In this document: positions 1-5,728 of the stretch, in pieces | Layout of the letters: every line of letters starts with the position of its first letter | Numbering within the stretch: the first letter of the stretch is position 1 | Source: Paracoccaceae bacterium | GTDB lineage: Bacteria; Pseudomonadota; Alphaproteobacteria; Rhodobacterales; Rhodobacteraceae | Assembly: GCA_021767525.1 (NCBI GenBank) | Contig: JAASTF010000098.1 | Span: 1-9,830 of the forward strand | Direction of reading: 5' to 3' | DNA: 9,830 nucleotides | Program-made: the position numbers and the translations under genes | The notes under the pieces: generated by a model | Told to the model about the DNA's origin: nothing | Databases searched by the model: none | What the model saw: only the letters and a program-made list of their open reading frames with translations

Positions 1-313
1 CGGCATGGCCCGAGCCTGGTTGCGCCTCGCCCGCCATCACGGGCTGGCCCGACTGGTAATGCTCCATGATCGCGCCCAGGATCGCGGGTTTGATGTGGTC
101 CCATTCCACCGCGTCGCCCTTGGTCACCGTCACGAAATCGGTGCCGAAGAACACGCCGGTCACGCCGTCGACCGCAAAGATGCGGGTGGCCAGCGGCGAG
201 TTGCCCGCCGCGTCGGCATTGGGGAAATCCGCCGTGCCCGCATCCAGCACCGACTGACCGGGCAGGAATTTCAGCGTCGCGGGGTTGGGGGTGGATTCGG
301 TTTGAATGAACAT
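1..313 (-). CDS. NifU-like Fe-S cluster scaffold protein, N-terminal part (3' end beyond window)
   Basis: The reading frame starts at the ATG at 313-311 and stays open to the left edge, giving 104 residues. It begins MFIQTESTPNPATLKFLPGQ, the hallmark opening of the Nfu/NifU-like N-terminal domain, followed by the segment around IFAVDGVTGVFFGTDFVTVT and WDHIKPAILGAIMEHY, typical of alphaproteobacterial NifU-family proteins of about 185 residues. In this family the N-terminal domain precedes a C-terminal NifU domain whose CxxC motif binds a transferable Fe-S cluster; that half lies outside the window, so the cysteines cannot be checked. The expected role is cytoplasmic delivery of Fe-S clusters to apoproteins. 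A purine-rich AAGGTG lies about ten bases before the ATG. The upstream 100 bp carry a promoter-like pair and an iron-control-element-like palindrome, which fits an iron-responsive Fe-S gene. The family call is firm; the exact assembly partner is unknown. Confidence 0.92.
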   Translation of the reverse strand, partial: MFIQTESTPNPATLKFLPGQSVLDAGTADFPNADAAGNSPLATRIFAVDGVTGVFFGTDFVTVTKGDAVEWDHIKPAILGAIMEHYQSGQPVMAGEAQPGSGHA

Positions 314-344
314 GCGATTTGCACCTTTTTCCGGGGTTGCCCCT

Positions 345-373
345 GATATGCGCCCCGGGGCGGTCCGAGTCAA
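345..373 (-). promoter_or_regulatory. Putative sigma70-type promoter of the NifU-like gene
   Basis: On the minus strand TTGACT (373-368) is followed after 17 bp by CATATC (350-345). The -35 hexamer is close to consensus and the -10 is moderate. The implied transcript start is about 25 bp before the start codon of the NifU-like gene. The spacer contains a perfect 12-bp palindrome, CGCCCCGGGGCG (351-362). Identified by eye only. Confidence 0.45.
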
Positions 374-375
374 GG

Positions 376-392
376 TTTGGAACGGTTCTAAA
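376..392. promoter_or_regulatory. Irr-type iron control element (ICE-like palindrome)
   Basis: Read on the minus strand the site is TTTAGAACCGTTCCAAA: two 8-bp arms around one central base, with 7 of 8 arm positions complementary. It matches the published alphaproteobacterial ICE pattern TTTAGAA-N3-TTCTAAA at 13 of 14 defined positions. It sits two bases upstream of the putative -35 box of the NifU-like gene. Irr is a Fur-family, haem-responsive regulator common in Rhodobacterales that controls iron- and Fe-S-related genes. The sequence match is direct; binding by Irr is inferred. Confidence 0.45.
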
Positions 393-416
393 CTGGGCCA
401 CAGGGCGCGCACAGAT

Positions 417-929
417 TCATTTTGCCGCGTCAAGCGCGCGCAGCCGGGCGCGGATATATTTCGCGGCCGAGCGGTAATGCGCCGGGCCCGCGGCCTCGGC
501 CCAGCGGCCCGCAGGCCAGGCATTGCCGCCGCCCGGCATCGGCGCGCCATAAAGCGCGGCATCGTCGTGCCGGTCGATAAAGTCCAAAAGCCGCGCGTGG
601 TTGTCGCGCAAAAGCGCGCGGGCCGCGTCCCAGCCAAGCGACGCCTGTTTCTGACGCAGGTCGGCGTTGAATTGCTTGAGCTGGTTCCATTTGTACCCCG
701 GCGCCGGAATGTCGACAGGTTGCCCGGCCTGACCCTGTTCATACCAGCCGACGAACAGGTCGATCCACGCGGCGCGGTGCCCGACGATATCCTTGAGCGT
801 GGTGCCGTCGGCCTTGGAGTCGGGCGCAAGCCGTGCGCTGACCGCGACGCTGTCCAGCAGCGCCTCTAACTTGGCGAACTCTTTTTCGGTTATGGTGCGC
901 AGATCGGCCTTGTTGGTTGCGGCGGGCAT
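417..929 (-). CDS. ClbS/DfsB family four-helix bundle protein (DUF1706)
   Basis: This is a 170-residue soluble protein with no signal peptide or membrane segment. It shows the ClbS/DfsB signatures in order: an N-terminal helix with a TLKDIVGHRAAWIDL segment (residues 44-58), a central APGYKWNQLKQFN block (76-88), a W-x-x-GRW-type segment (138-143), and a C-terminal HYRSAAKYIRARL helix (151-163). Length equals the family norm. The namesake ClbS hydrolyses the cyclopropane warhead of colibactin and protects the producer from its own genotoxin. Most genomic homologues, as here, have no colibactin locus beside them, and their substrate is unknown. A very strong AGGAGG sits about 8 bp upstream of the ATG, which supports this start and efficient translation. 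It lies between the Usp gene (72 bp upstream) and the NifU-like gene. The family call is strong; the biochemical role is open. Confidence 0.87.
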   Translation of the reverse strand: MPAATNKADLRTITEKEFAKLEALLDSVAVSARLAPDSKADGTTLKDIVGHRAAWIDLFVGWYEQGQAGQPVDIPAPGYKWNQLKQFNADLRQKQASLGWDAARALLRDNHARLLDFIDRHDDAALYGAPMPGGGNAWPAGRWAEAAGPAHYRSAAKYIRARLRALDAAK

Positions 930-1001
930 AAGAACACCTCCTTCGGCGCGGATATCATACGCACCGCGAACGCGCTCTGTGGCAGATCAAGGCGCGCCGC
1001 C

Positions 1002-1457
1002 TCAGGTGATTGATTCCAACCGTTCCTTGGACAGATCGCCCGGCACGATGGTGACGGGCACGGGCAGGGCGCCGGCGTTCTTGCTCAGTTGGCTGACGAG
1101 CGGGCCGGGTCCCTTCTTGTCGGTGCCCGCGCCCAGCACCAGCACGCCGATTTCCGGATCTTCGCGGATCTGCGCCAGGATCTCGGCCACCGGCTCGCCC
1201 TCGCGGATCACCAGATGCGGATCGATGTTCTGCTTGTCACGCATCCATTTCGCGAAAACCTCGAAATGCGCGTGGATGCGCTCGCGCGCCTCTTCGCGCA
1301 TGATATCGCCAACGCCGATCCAGTGGTTGAACTCTTCGGGTGGGATGATCGACAGGATCTCGACCCCACCGCCGGATCTGGCGGCGCGCATCGCGGCGAA
1401 CCGCATGGCGTTCAGACATTCGCGGCTGTCATCCAGCACCACCATGAACTTGCGCAT
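1002..1457 (-). CDS. Universal stress protein, UspA family
   Basis: This is a 151-residue cytoplasmic single-domain protein. It begins MRKFMVVLDDSRECLNAMRFA, the first beta strand and helix of the Usp alpha/beta fold with the conserved Asp near residues 9-10, and continues with VEILSIIPP (32-40) and EPVAEILAQI (88-97). It ends with the VLVLGAGTDKKGPGPLVSQL strand-loop (105-124) and PVPVTIVPG (132-140). The loop at 109-122 is where ATP-binding members carry G-x2-G-x9-G-S/T; here the spacing is not canonical, so ATP binding is uncertain. Usp proteins accumulate under starvation and oxidative stress. AGGAGG about nine bases upstream of the ATG supports the start. A Usp gene near a NifU-like gene is, from memory, common in Rhodobacterales. 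The upstream gap to the aminotransferase gene contains a hairpin-rich repeat. Confidence 0.9.
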   Translation of the reverse strand: MRKFMVVLDDSRECLNAMRFAAMRAARSGGGVEILSIIPPEEFNHWIGVGDIMREEARERIHAHFEVFAKWMRDKQNIDPHLVIREGEPVAEILAQIREDPEIGVLVLGAGTDKKGPGPLVSQLSKNAGALPVPVTIVPGDLSKERLESIT

Positions 1458-1530
1458 CTATCGGGCCTCCTGTCGGGGGATCATGGCGCAGCGGGCGCGG
1501 CGTGGCAACAGGCCGGAGCAGACGCCCGAT

Positions 1531-1625
1531 TGCCCCTTCATCTTGCCAGGTAAACTCCGGGGTGAATTGGGCCGCAGGCCCAAGAGGGGCAGAGCCCCTC
1601 GATTCGGCGCCGCCGAAGGCGGCGC
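1531..1625. repeat. REP-like element with three successive perfect hairpins
   Basis: Directly after the aminotransferase stop codon lie three perfect inverted repeats in a row: 1607-1625 (8-bp arms, 3-nt loop), 1584-1600 (7-bp arms, 3-nt loop) and 1567-1583 (7-bp arms, 3-nt loop). The last two abut exactly. A non-palindromic tail follows (1531-1566), reading on the minus strand from TTCACCCCGGAG to GGCAAGATGAAGGGGCA. From memory, very similar blocks (CCCCGGAGTATTT...GGCAAGATGAAG next to GGGCCTGCGGCCC) recur between genes in Rhodobacterales genomes; this cannot be confirmed from one copy. The hairpins have no T-tract, so they probably stabilise the 3' end of the aminotransferase mRNA or attenuate transcription rather than acting as a classical intrinsic terminator. 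Confidence 0.6.
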
Positions 1626-1631
1626 AATCCC

Positions 1632-2495
1632 TCAGCCGGTGCTGTGCGCCCAGTCCCAGTACATCTCGCGCACGCGGCGGGTGATCGGACCGGCCTGGTA
1701 TTGGGTGTCTTCGAAGGCGGTCACGGGCGTGACCTTGTTCATGTTGCCGGACAGGAACACCTCGTCGGCATCTTGGAAATCATCGAATGTCAGGATGGTT
1801 TCATGCACCGTCACGCCATCGGCGCGCAGGTTGGCCATGTGGCGGGCGCGGGTGATGCCGGCCAGGAAGGTGCCATTGGCGATGGGGGTAAAGACCTCGC
1901 CATCGCGCACCATGAACACGTTGGCCGTGGCGCTTTCGGCCACGTTGCCCATCGCGTCGGCCACCAGCGCGTTGCCAAAGCCACGCGCGCGCACCTCGCG
2001 CAGCATCCGGGCGTTATTTGGATAAAGGCAGCCCGCCTTGGCGTTCACCACCGCGCTTTCCATGACGGGCCGGCGAAACCGGGTGTGGCCCAGCGTGGTG
2101 GACGCGCTGTCGGGGGCCATCGCGATTTCCTCAAGACAGATGGCAAAGCCGGTCGTGTCCTTGGACGGGACGATGGCGGTCATGTCGCCGTCGATGCCCC
2201 AATACATCGGGCGGATGTAAACGGCCGTGTCCTTGGGATAGGCGGCCAGACCGTCCCACACGATCTGCACCATATCCTCGGTCGACACGGTGGGCGTGAG
2301 GCCCAGCGCCCGGGCCGAGTTGTTGACGCGGGCGCAATGGGCATCAAGGTCGGGCGCGAGGCCATTTACATAGCGCGCCCCGTCGAACACGCCCGAACCC
2401 AGCCAGGCACCGTGATCGGCGGCGCGGATGATCAGGGCGTCGCCCTCGTGCCATGTGCCGTCGAAATAGGTGCGGATATTGCTGCCGGCTGCCAT
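1632..2495 (-). CDS. Branched-chain amino acid aminotransferase-like, PLP fold type IV (IlvE-like)
   Basis: This is a 287-residue cytoplasmic class IV aminotransferase. The sequence shows the family residues in order: the N-terminal FDGARY substrate-loop motif (37-42), an Arg-x3-Ser (R56 to S60) before the linker, the PLP lysine K153 in VVNAKAGCLYPNN, the ES-x-TANVF cofactor motif with E187, the phosphate-binding GIT (213-215), and a C-terminal SGNMNKVTPV segment (249-258) in place of the usual GTAAEVTPV. These enzymes exchange the amino group between glutamate/2-oxoglutarate and Leu, Ile or Val. The altered C-terminal loop marks a subgroup seen in alphaproteobacteria whose substrate range may differ from housekeeping IlvE, so no symbol is given. 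AAGGGGG about seven bases upstream supports the start. It follows the GDYXXLXY gene start-side by 52 bp on the minus strand, with no clear terminator between them, so read-through from the membrane pair is possible. Confidence 0.88.
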   Translation of the reverse strand: MAAGSNIRTYFDGTWHEGDALIIRAADHGAWLGSGVFDGARYVNGLAPDLDAHCARVNNSARALGLTPTVSTEDMVQIVWDGLAAYPKDTAVYIRPMYWGIDGDMTAIVPSKDTTGFAICLEEIAMAPDSASTTLGHTRFRRPVMESAVVNAKAGCLYPNNARMLREVRARGFGNALVADAMGNVAESATANVFMVRDGEVFTPIANGTFLAGITRARHMANLRADGVTVHETILTFDDFQDADEVFLSGNMNKVTPVTAFEDTQYQAGPITRRVREMYWDWAHSTG

Positions 2496-2547
2496 CGTCT
2501 TGCCCCCTTGGTGTCAGTTCGGGCGCGACTGTAGCAGGCAGGCGGGG

Positions 2548-3105
2548 CTAGTAAAGCGGTTCGGTATAGACCACGCGCCCGTCGACCGTCAGGCCCTTGA
2601 TCGCCGCCGTGCCATCGGGGGCGAGCGCCAGCACGACGCCCAGCTTGTCGTCGCGGCGCAGCTGCTCGAGCTCCAGGGCTTGCGGTTCGGGCGCGAAATA
2701 GCGGTCGATGGGAAAGCGCAGCGTATATTGATCGCCCCAGCTGCCCAGCAGCGTGCCTTTCAGAACCGGGCCCTGGGCGGCCTCGGGCTGTGCGGCGTAA
2801 AGCCGGGTTGGTTGCCAAAAGCCGTTTGTGCCTTCGGCCAGTTCGACCCAGACGGGCTGTCCCAGCTGCGGATCGCCCAGGGTTTCGACGCTGTCCTGGC
2901 TGAATTGGCTGATGTCCAGCCGCAGGGTCACGTAGTGGCCGCGAAACAGGTCGCGCGGGTCGATGAAACCGGTTTCCAGCCGCACCTCGGCCCCGTTGCG
3001 CAGCAGGCTATTGCGGTCGATCACCATCTTGCCCACGGCGGCGGTTTGCACCAGGGCGGCCAGCAGGGCGGCGGGCCCGATCAGGCGGCGCGACAGGCGG
3101 ATCAT
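2548..3105 (-). CDS. GDYXXLXY-domain protein, partner of the DUF2157 membrane protein
   Basis: This is a 185-residue protein starting MIRLSRRLIGPAALLAALVQ. The first 25 residues form an uncleaved-looking membrane anchor, followed by a periplasmic beta-rich domain. The family motif appears around residue 56 as GHYVTLRL within DPRDLFRGHYVTLRLDIS; canonical GDYxxLxY has Asp and Tyr where this protein has His57 and Leu63. GDYXXLXY proteins are almost always encoded with DUF2157 membrane proteins and have no established biochemical function. The start is fixed by a 4-bp ATGA overlap with the stop of the DUF2157 gene, so translation is probably coupled; a longer upstream reading frame would overlap that gene and is rejected. 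The family assignment is good; the role, perhaps envelope-related, is unknown. Confidence 0.85.
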   Translation of the reverse strand: MIRLSRRLIGPAALLAALVQTAAVGKMVIDRNSLLRNGAEVRLETGFIDPRDLFRGHYVTLRLDISQFSQDSVETLGDPQLGQPVWVELAEGTNGFWQPTRLYAAQPEAAQGPVLKGTLLGSWGDQYTLRFPIDRYFAPEPQALELEQLRRDDKLGVVLALAPDGTAAIKGLTVDGRVVYTEPLY

Positions 3106-4358
3106 GGCCGCCCCCGTTTGCGCATCAGGCGCGGGGCCAGCGCCGCACCGGCCAGCAGGATCACGCCCGCGCCCAGGTAAAAGCCCGCGGTGCCGATCAG
3201 CGTGCCCAGGGTTTGCGCGTAGAGGATCAGCAGCATGGCGACAAAGCCCGTGATCCCCAGCGCCCGCAGCGCCCTTAGGCGCAGCCGCCAGCCCATCCGC
3301 GTGATCCACAAGAACAGGCCCAGGGCAAACGCGGCGGTCAGCCAGGTGTTGGGCGTTTCGCCGAAAAGCATCGTGAACAATGCGGCAAAGATCACCGTCA
3401 CCCAAAGGTCATAGCGCGTGGCGGCACCTTGCATGTAGCCCCAAAGCGCCACCGCCAGGCAGGCCAGCGGCGCGGCGAACAGCACGGGCTGCGGCCCGGG
3501 CGGCGTGCGCGTGGCGGGGCTGAAATCGGCATTGGCCACGTGCAGCCAAAGCACAAGCCCCGCCACCAGCGCCAGCGCATAAAAAAGCGCGGCACCCTCG
3601 AACCCGCGCAGCCAGCGCCCCGCCCCGGCCGACGCCAGCACCAGCGCGACCACCGCAAAACCGGCGCCGGTGGCCAGCATGGTGGGCAGCACCTCGGCCT
3701 CGGACTGGATCAGCGACACGACGACCCATGCGATCAGCGCCAGCGCTGACAGGTGCCCGCAAAAGCGGCTGGGCAGCAGCGCCGAAAGCAGCGCGCCCAC
3801 GGCCCAGGCGCCAAGGTAAACCAGGTTGGGCCGGTCGAAATCGGGGGTCAGCGACAGGCTGAACCACAGGAAGAACAGCGCAATCGCCAATGCCAGCGGC
3901 ATCGCCGCGCGCAAAAGCGCCGCAGCGATCAGCGTGCCCAAGCTCCACAGCCAGACGGCCTCCACAGGCTCGCCCTGGATATGGTAAAGCTGCGCCACCA
4001 GCATGATCGCCGCGCCGTAAAAGGCGCAGGCTAGCAGCGACAGCCCCTCGAACCACGGCACCGACCCGCGCCGCCCGGCCCAGATGGCGCCGATCCAGGC
4101 AGCCCAGAGCGCGCCGCCGATCAGGCCCAGCCGCGCGGGGCGCGGAATTTGATACCAGTTGGCGGCCACGAAGGTGATCGCCGCCAGCCCGATGCAGAAC
4201 ACGCCGAAGGCGACGATCAGCGCGCGGAAATCCCAGCCGCCGCCCTGCGCGTCGATATCGGCGTGCAGCGCCTGCGCCGTGGCATCGGGCAAAAGCCCGC
4301 GCGCGGCCCAGTCGTCGACGGCCTCGGACAAGGTGGTATGGCGGCTTTTCCACTGCAT
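3102..4358 (-). CDS. DUF2157 polytopic membrane protein
   Basis: This is a 418-residue integral membrane protein. A soluble N-terminal region (about 1-43, containing AVDDWAARGLLPDATAQAL) matches the W-x-x-x-G-L-L pattern of DUF2157. Then come about ten to twelve hydrophobic helices. Two family landmarks follow: FVAANWYQIPRPARL, between the first two helices, and AQLYHIQGEP, after the fourth. The C-terminus (ends LMRKRGRP) is basic and likely cytoplasmic. The stop overlaps the start of the GDYXXLXY gene by 4 bp, giving a two-gene unit. Function is undescribed for the family; the fixed partnership suggests an inner-membrane complex. The ATG at 4358 lies only 45 bp past the trpS terminator, leaving little room for its own promoter. 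A TTTACC/TTTTCT pair with 17-bp spacing is visible there but would give an almost leaderless mRNA. Confidence 0.87.
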   Translation of the reverse strand: MQWKSRHTTLSEAVDDWAARGLLPDATAQALHADIDAQGGGWDFRALIVAFGVFCIGLAAITFVAANWYQIPRPARLGLIGGALWAAWIGAIWAGRRGSVPWFEGLSLLACAFYGAAIMLVAQLYHIQGEPVEAVWLWSLGTLIAAALLRAAMPLALAIALFFLWFSLSLTPDFDRPNLVYLGAWAVGALLSALLPSRFCGHLSALALIAWVVVSLIQSEAEVLPTMLATGAGFAVVALVLASAGAGRWLRGFEGAALFYALALVAGLVLWLHVANADFSPATRTPPGPQPVLFAAPLACLAVALWGYMQGAATRYDLWVTVIFAALFTMLFGETPNTWLTAAFALGLFLWITRMGWRLRLRALRALGITGFVAMLLILYAQTLGTLIGTAGFYLGAGVILLAGAALAPRLMRKRGRP

Positions 4359-4403
4359 CGCGGATCAGAAAACACCCTGCGCGCCCACAGGTAAAGCCCC
4401 GTG

Positions 4404-4433
4404 AAAAACCCCGGCGCCGCAAGGGCACCGGGG
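4404..4433 (-). terminator. Rho-independent terminator of trpS
   Basis: On the minus strand a 10-bp stem (CCCCGGTGCC / GGCGCCGGGG, one G-U pair) with a 5-nt loop is followed at once by TTTTT (4408-4404). This is a textbook intrinsic terminator oriented to stop minus-strand transcription arriving from trpS. It insulates the DUF2157 gene downstream. Confidence 0.87.
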
Positions 4434-4606
4434 GCACGTGCTGAAATACTAGTCAGCGGCGCAGAGGCGCGCCACGACGATCTTTGTGGCGCCGGCATGG
4501 GGAATGGGGATAGCCACCGGCGCAGGAACAGCTGCAAGAGCCACGCGGGCAGATTAGCCCGCGCAGGAATCGATTCCGTGACAGCTGTGTAACCGCCCTG
4601 TGACGA
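4434..4606 (-). ncRNA. Structured trpS 3' tail, candidate 3'-UTR small RNA (tentative)
   Basis: The 173 bp between the trpS stop and its terminator contain three inverted repeats: GGAATCGATTCC (4566-4577, perfect palindrome), a 7-bp stem with a 6-nt loop (4544-4563) and a 7-bp stem with a 10-nt loop (4469-4492). The terminator stem follows. Such a layout is compatible with a stable 3'-UTR-derived small RNA, but structured spacers also occur without function. The only open frame inside is a 31-codon GTG-initiated one (about 4544 down to 4451) with atypical codons and no good ribosome-binding site. Nothing else coding is seen in this 248-bp gap. Confidence 0.22.
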
Positions 4607-5653
4607 TCAGCTTTGGATCATGCCCACGATGTCGTAGGTGCGTTTCAGGATCGGCGCGGCGATTTCGCGCGCGCGGCCCGCGCCTTCGCCCAGGATGCGG
4701 TCGATTTCGGCCGGGTCCTGCATCAGCCGGCCCATTTCCTGCGAGATCGGCGACAGCTTGGCCACGGCCAGGTCGACCAGCGCGGGCTTGAACTCGGAAA
4801 ACTGCTTGCCGCCCATGTCGTCCAGCACCGCCTGCGGGGTGGTTTCGGCCAGCGCGGCGTAGATGCGCACCAGGTTGCGGGCCTCGGGGCGATCCTCCAG
4901 CCCGTCCATGGCGGCGGGCAGCGGCTCGGGGTCGGTTTTGGCTTTGCGGATCTTCTTGGCGATGGTGTCGGCGTCATCGGTCATGTTGATGCGGCTCATG
5001 TCCGAGGGGTCGGATTTCGACATCTTTTTCGACCCGTCGCGCAAGCTCATCACACGGGTGGCGGCGCCTTCGATCACCGGCTCGGTCATCGGAAAGAACT
5101 CGACGCCGTAGTCATTGTTGAACTTGGCGGCGATGTCGCGCGTCAGCTCGACATGCTGTTTCTGGTCTTCGCCCACGGGCACGTGGGTCGCGTGATAGAG
5201 CAGAATGTCGGCGGCCATCAGCGACGGATAGGCAAAGAGGCCAAGCGAGGCCTTTTCGGCGTTCTTGCCGGCCTTGTCCTTCCACTGGGTCATGCGGTTC
5301 ATCCAGCCCATCCGCGCGACACAGTTGAAGATCCAGCCCAACTGCGCGTGTTCGGGCACCTGGGACTGGTTGAACAGGATCGATTTGGTGGGATCGAGCC
5401 CCGCCGCCAGATAGCCCGCGGCCAGTTCGCGCGTTTGGCGGCGCAGGGCGTCGGGCTCTTGCCAGACGGTGATGGCGTGCAGATCGACCATGCAATAGAT
5501 CGTTTCGATCCCCTGTTCCTGCATGTCCACGAACCGCTTGATCGCGCCCAGGTAGTTGCCCAGCGTCAGCCCGCCCGAGGGCTGGATGCCGGAAAACACC
5601 CGGGGGGTGAAATTCGCGTTCGTCTGTGCCTGCGCCTGTGTCGCGTCGGACAT
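4607..5653 (-). CDS. trpS: Tryptophanyl-tRNA synthetase
   Basis: This is a 348-residue cytoplasmic class I aminoacyl-tRNA synthetase that charges tRNA-Trp using ATP. It shows FSGIQPSGGLTLGNYLGA (20-37), containing the HIGH-equivalent TLGN, then MVDLHAITV (55-63), the LFNQSQVPEHAQLGW block (93-107), AADILLYHATHVPVGEDQKQ (147-166) and the KMSKS loop (210-214). The C-terminal alpha-helical anticodon-binding region is intact and length matches bacterial TrpRS. The ATG at 5653 has a GGAG seven bases upstream. A promoter-like pair lies 34-62 bp upstream and an intrinsic terminator ends the transcript, so trpS appears to be monocistronic. No T-box or trp leader is visible. Confidence 0.98.
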   Translation of the reverse strand: MSDATQAQAQTNANFTPRVFSGIQPSGGLTLGNYLGAIKRFVDMQEQGIETIYCMVDLHAITVWQEPDALRRQTRELAAGYLAAGLDPTKSILFNQSQVPEHAQLGWIFNCVARMGWMNRMTQWKDKAGKNAEKASLGLFAYPSLMAADILLYHATHVPVGEDQKQHVELTRDIAAKFNNDYGVEFFPMTEPVIEGAATRVMSLRDGSKKMSKSDPSDMSRINMTDDADTIAKKIRKAKTDPEPLPAAMDGLEDRPEARNLVRIYAALAETTPQAVLDDMGGKQFSEFKPALVDLAVAKLSPISQEMGRLMQDPAEIDRILGEGAGRAREIAAPILKRTYDIVGMIQS

Positions 5654-5686
5654 GGTCGCTCTCCGTCTGGATTTATGGGTGCGGGT

Positions 5687-5715
5687 GGCTTACCCATGCC
5701 CCAAAGCATGGTCAA
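5687..5715 (-). promoter_or_regulatory. Putative trpS promoter
   Basis: On the minus strand TTGACC (5715-5710) and TAAGCC (5692-5687) are separated by 17 bp, upstream of the trpS ATG. A perfect 6-bp inverted repeat, CCATGC-N6-GCATGG (5694-5711), fills the spacer and touches the -35 box, and could be an operator or chance. The element overlaps the most upstream possible start codons of the divergent rhomboid gene, which favours the later start for that gene. Confidence 0.42.
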
Positions 5716-5728
5716 GCCGAGGCAACAG

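Noticed and set aside
793..2025. Long plus-strand frame spanning the ClbS-like, Usp and aminotransferase region
   Set aside because: It runs antisense through three genes with clear family motifs and shows no conserved domain.
3106..3405. N-terminal extension of the GDYXXLXY frame
   Set aside because: It overlaps the DUF2157 coding sequence in another frame and lacks family similarity; the ATGA-coupled start at 3105 gives the expected membrane anchor and length.
4451..4544. 31-codon GTG-initiated minus-strand frame between trpS and its terminator
   Set aside because: It has an Ala/Pro/Val-rich product with atypical codons, no clear ribosome-binding site and no recognisable family; it overlaps inverted repeats better explained as RNA structure.
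4613..5695. Long plus-strand frame continuous with the rhomboid gene, opposite trpS
   Set aside because: It is antisense to a complete, motif-bearing trpS and encodes low-complexity His/Arg/Gly-rich sequence; the frame is open only because of GC-rich codon bias.
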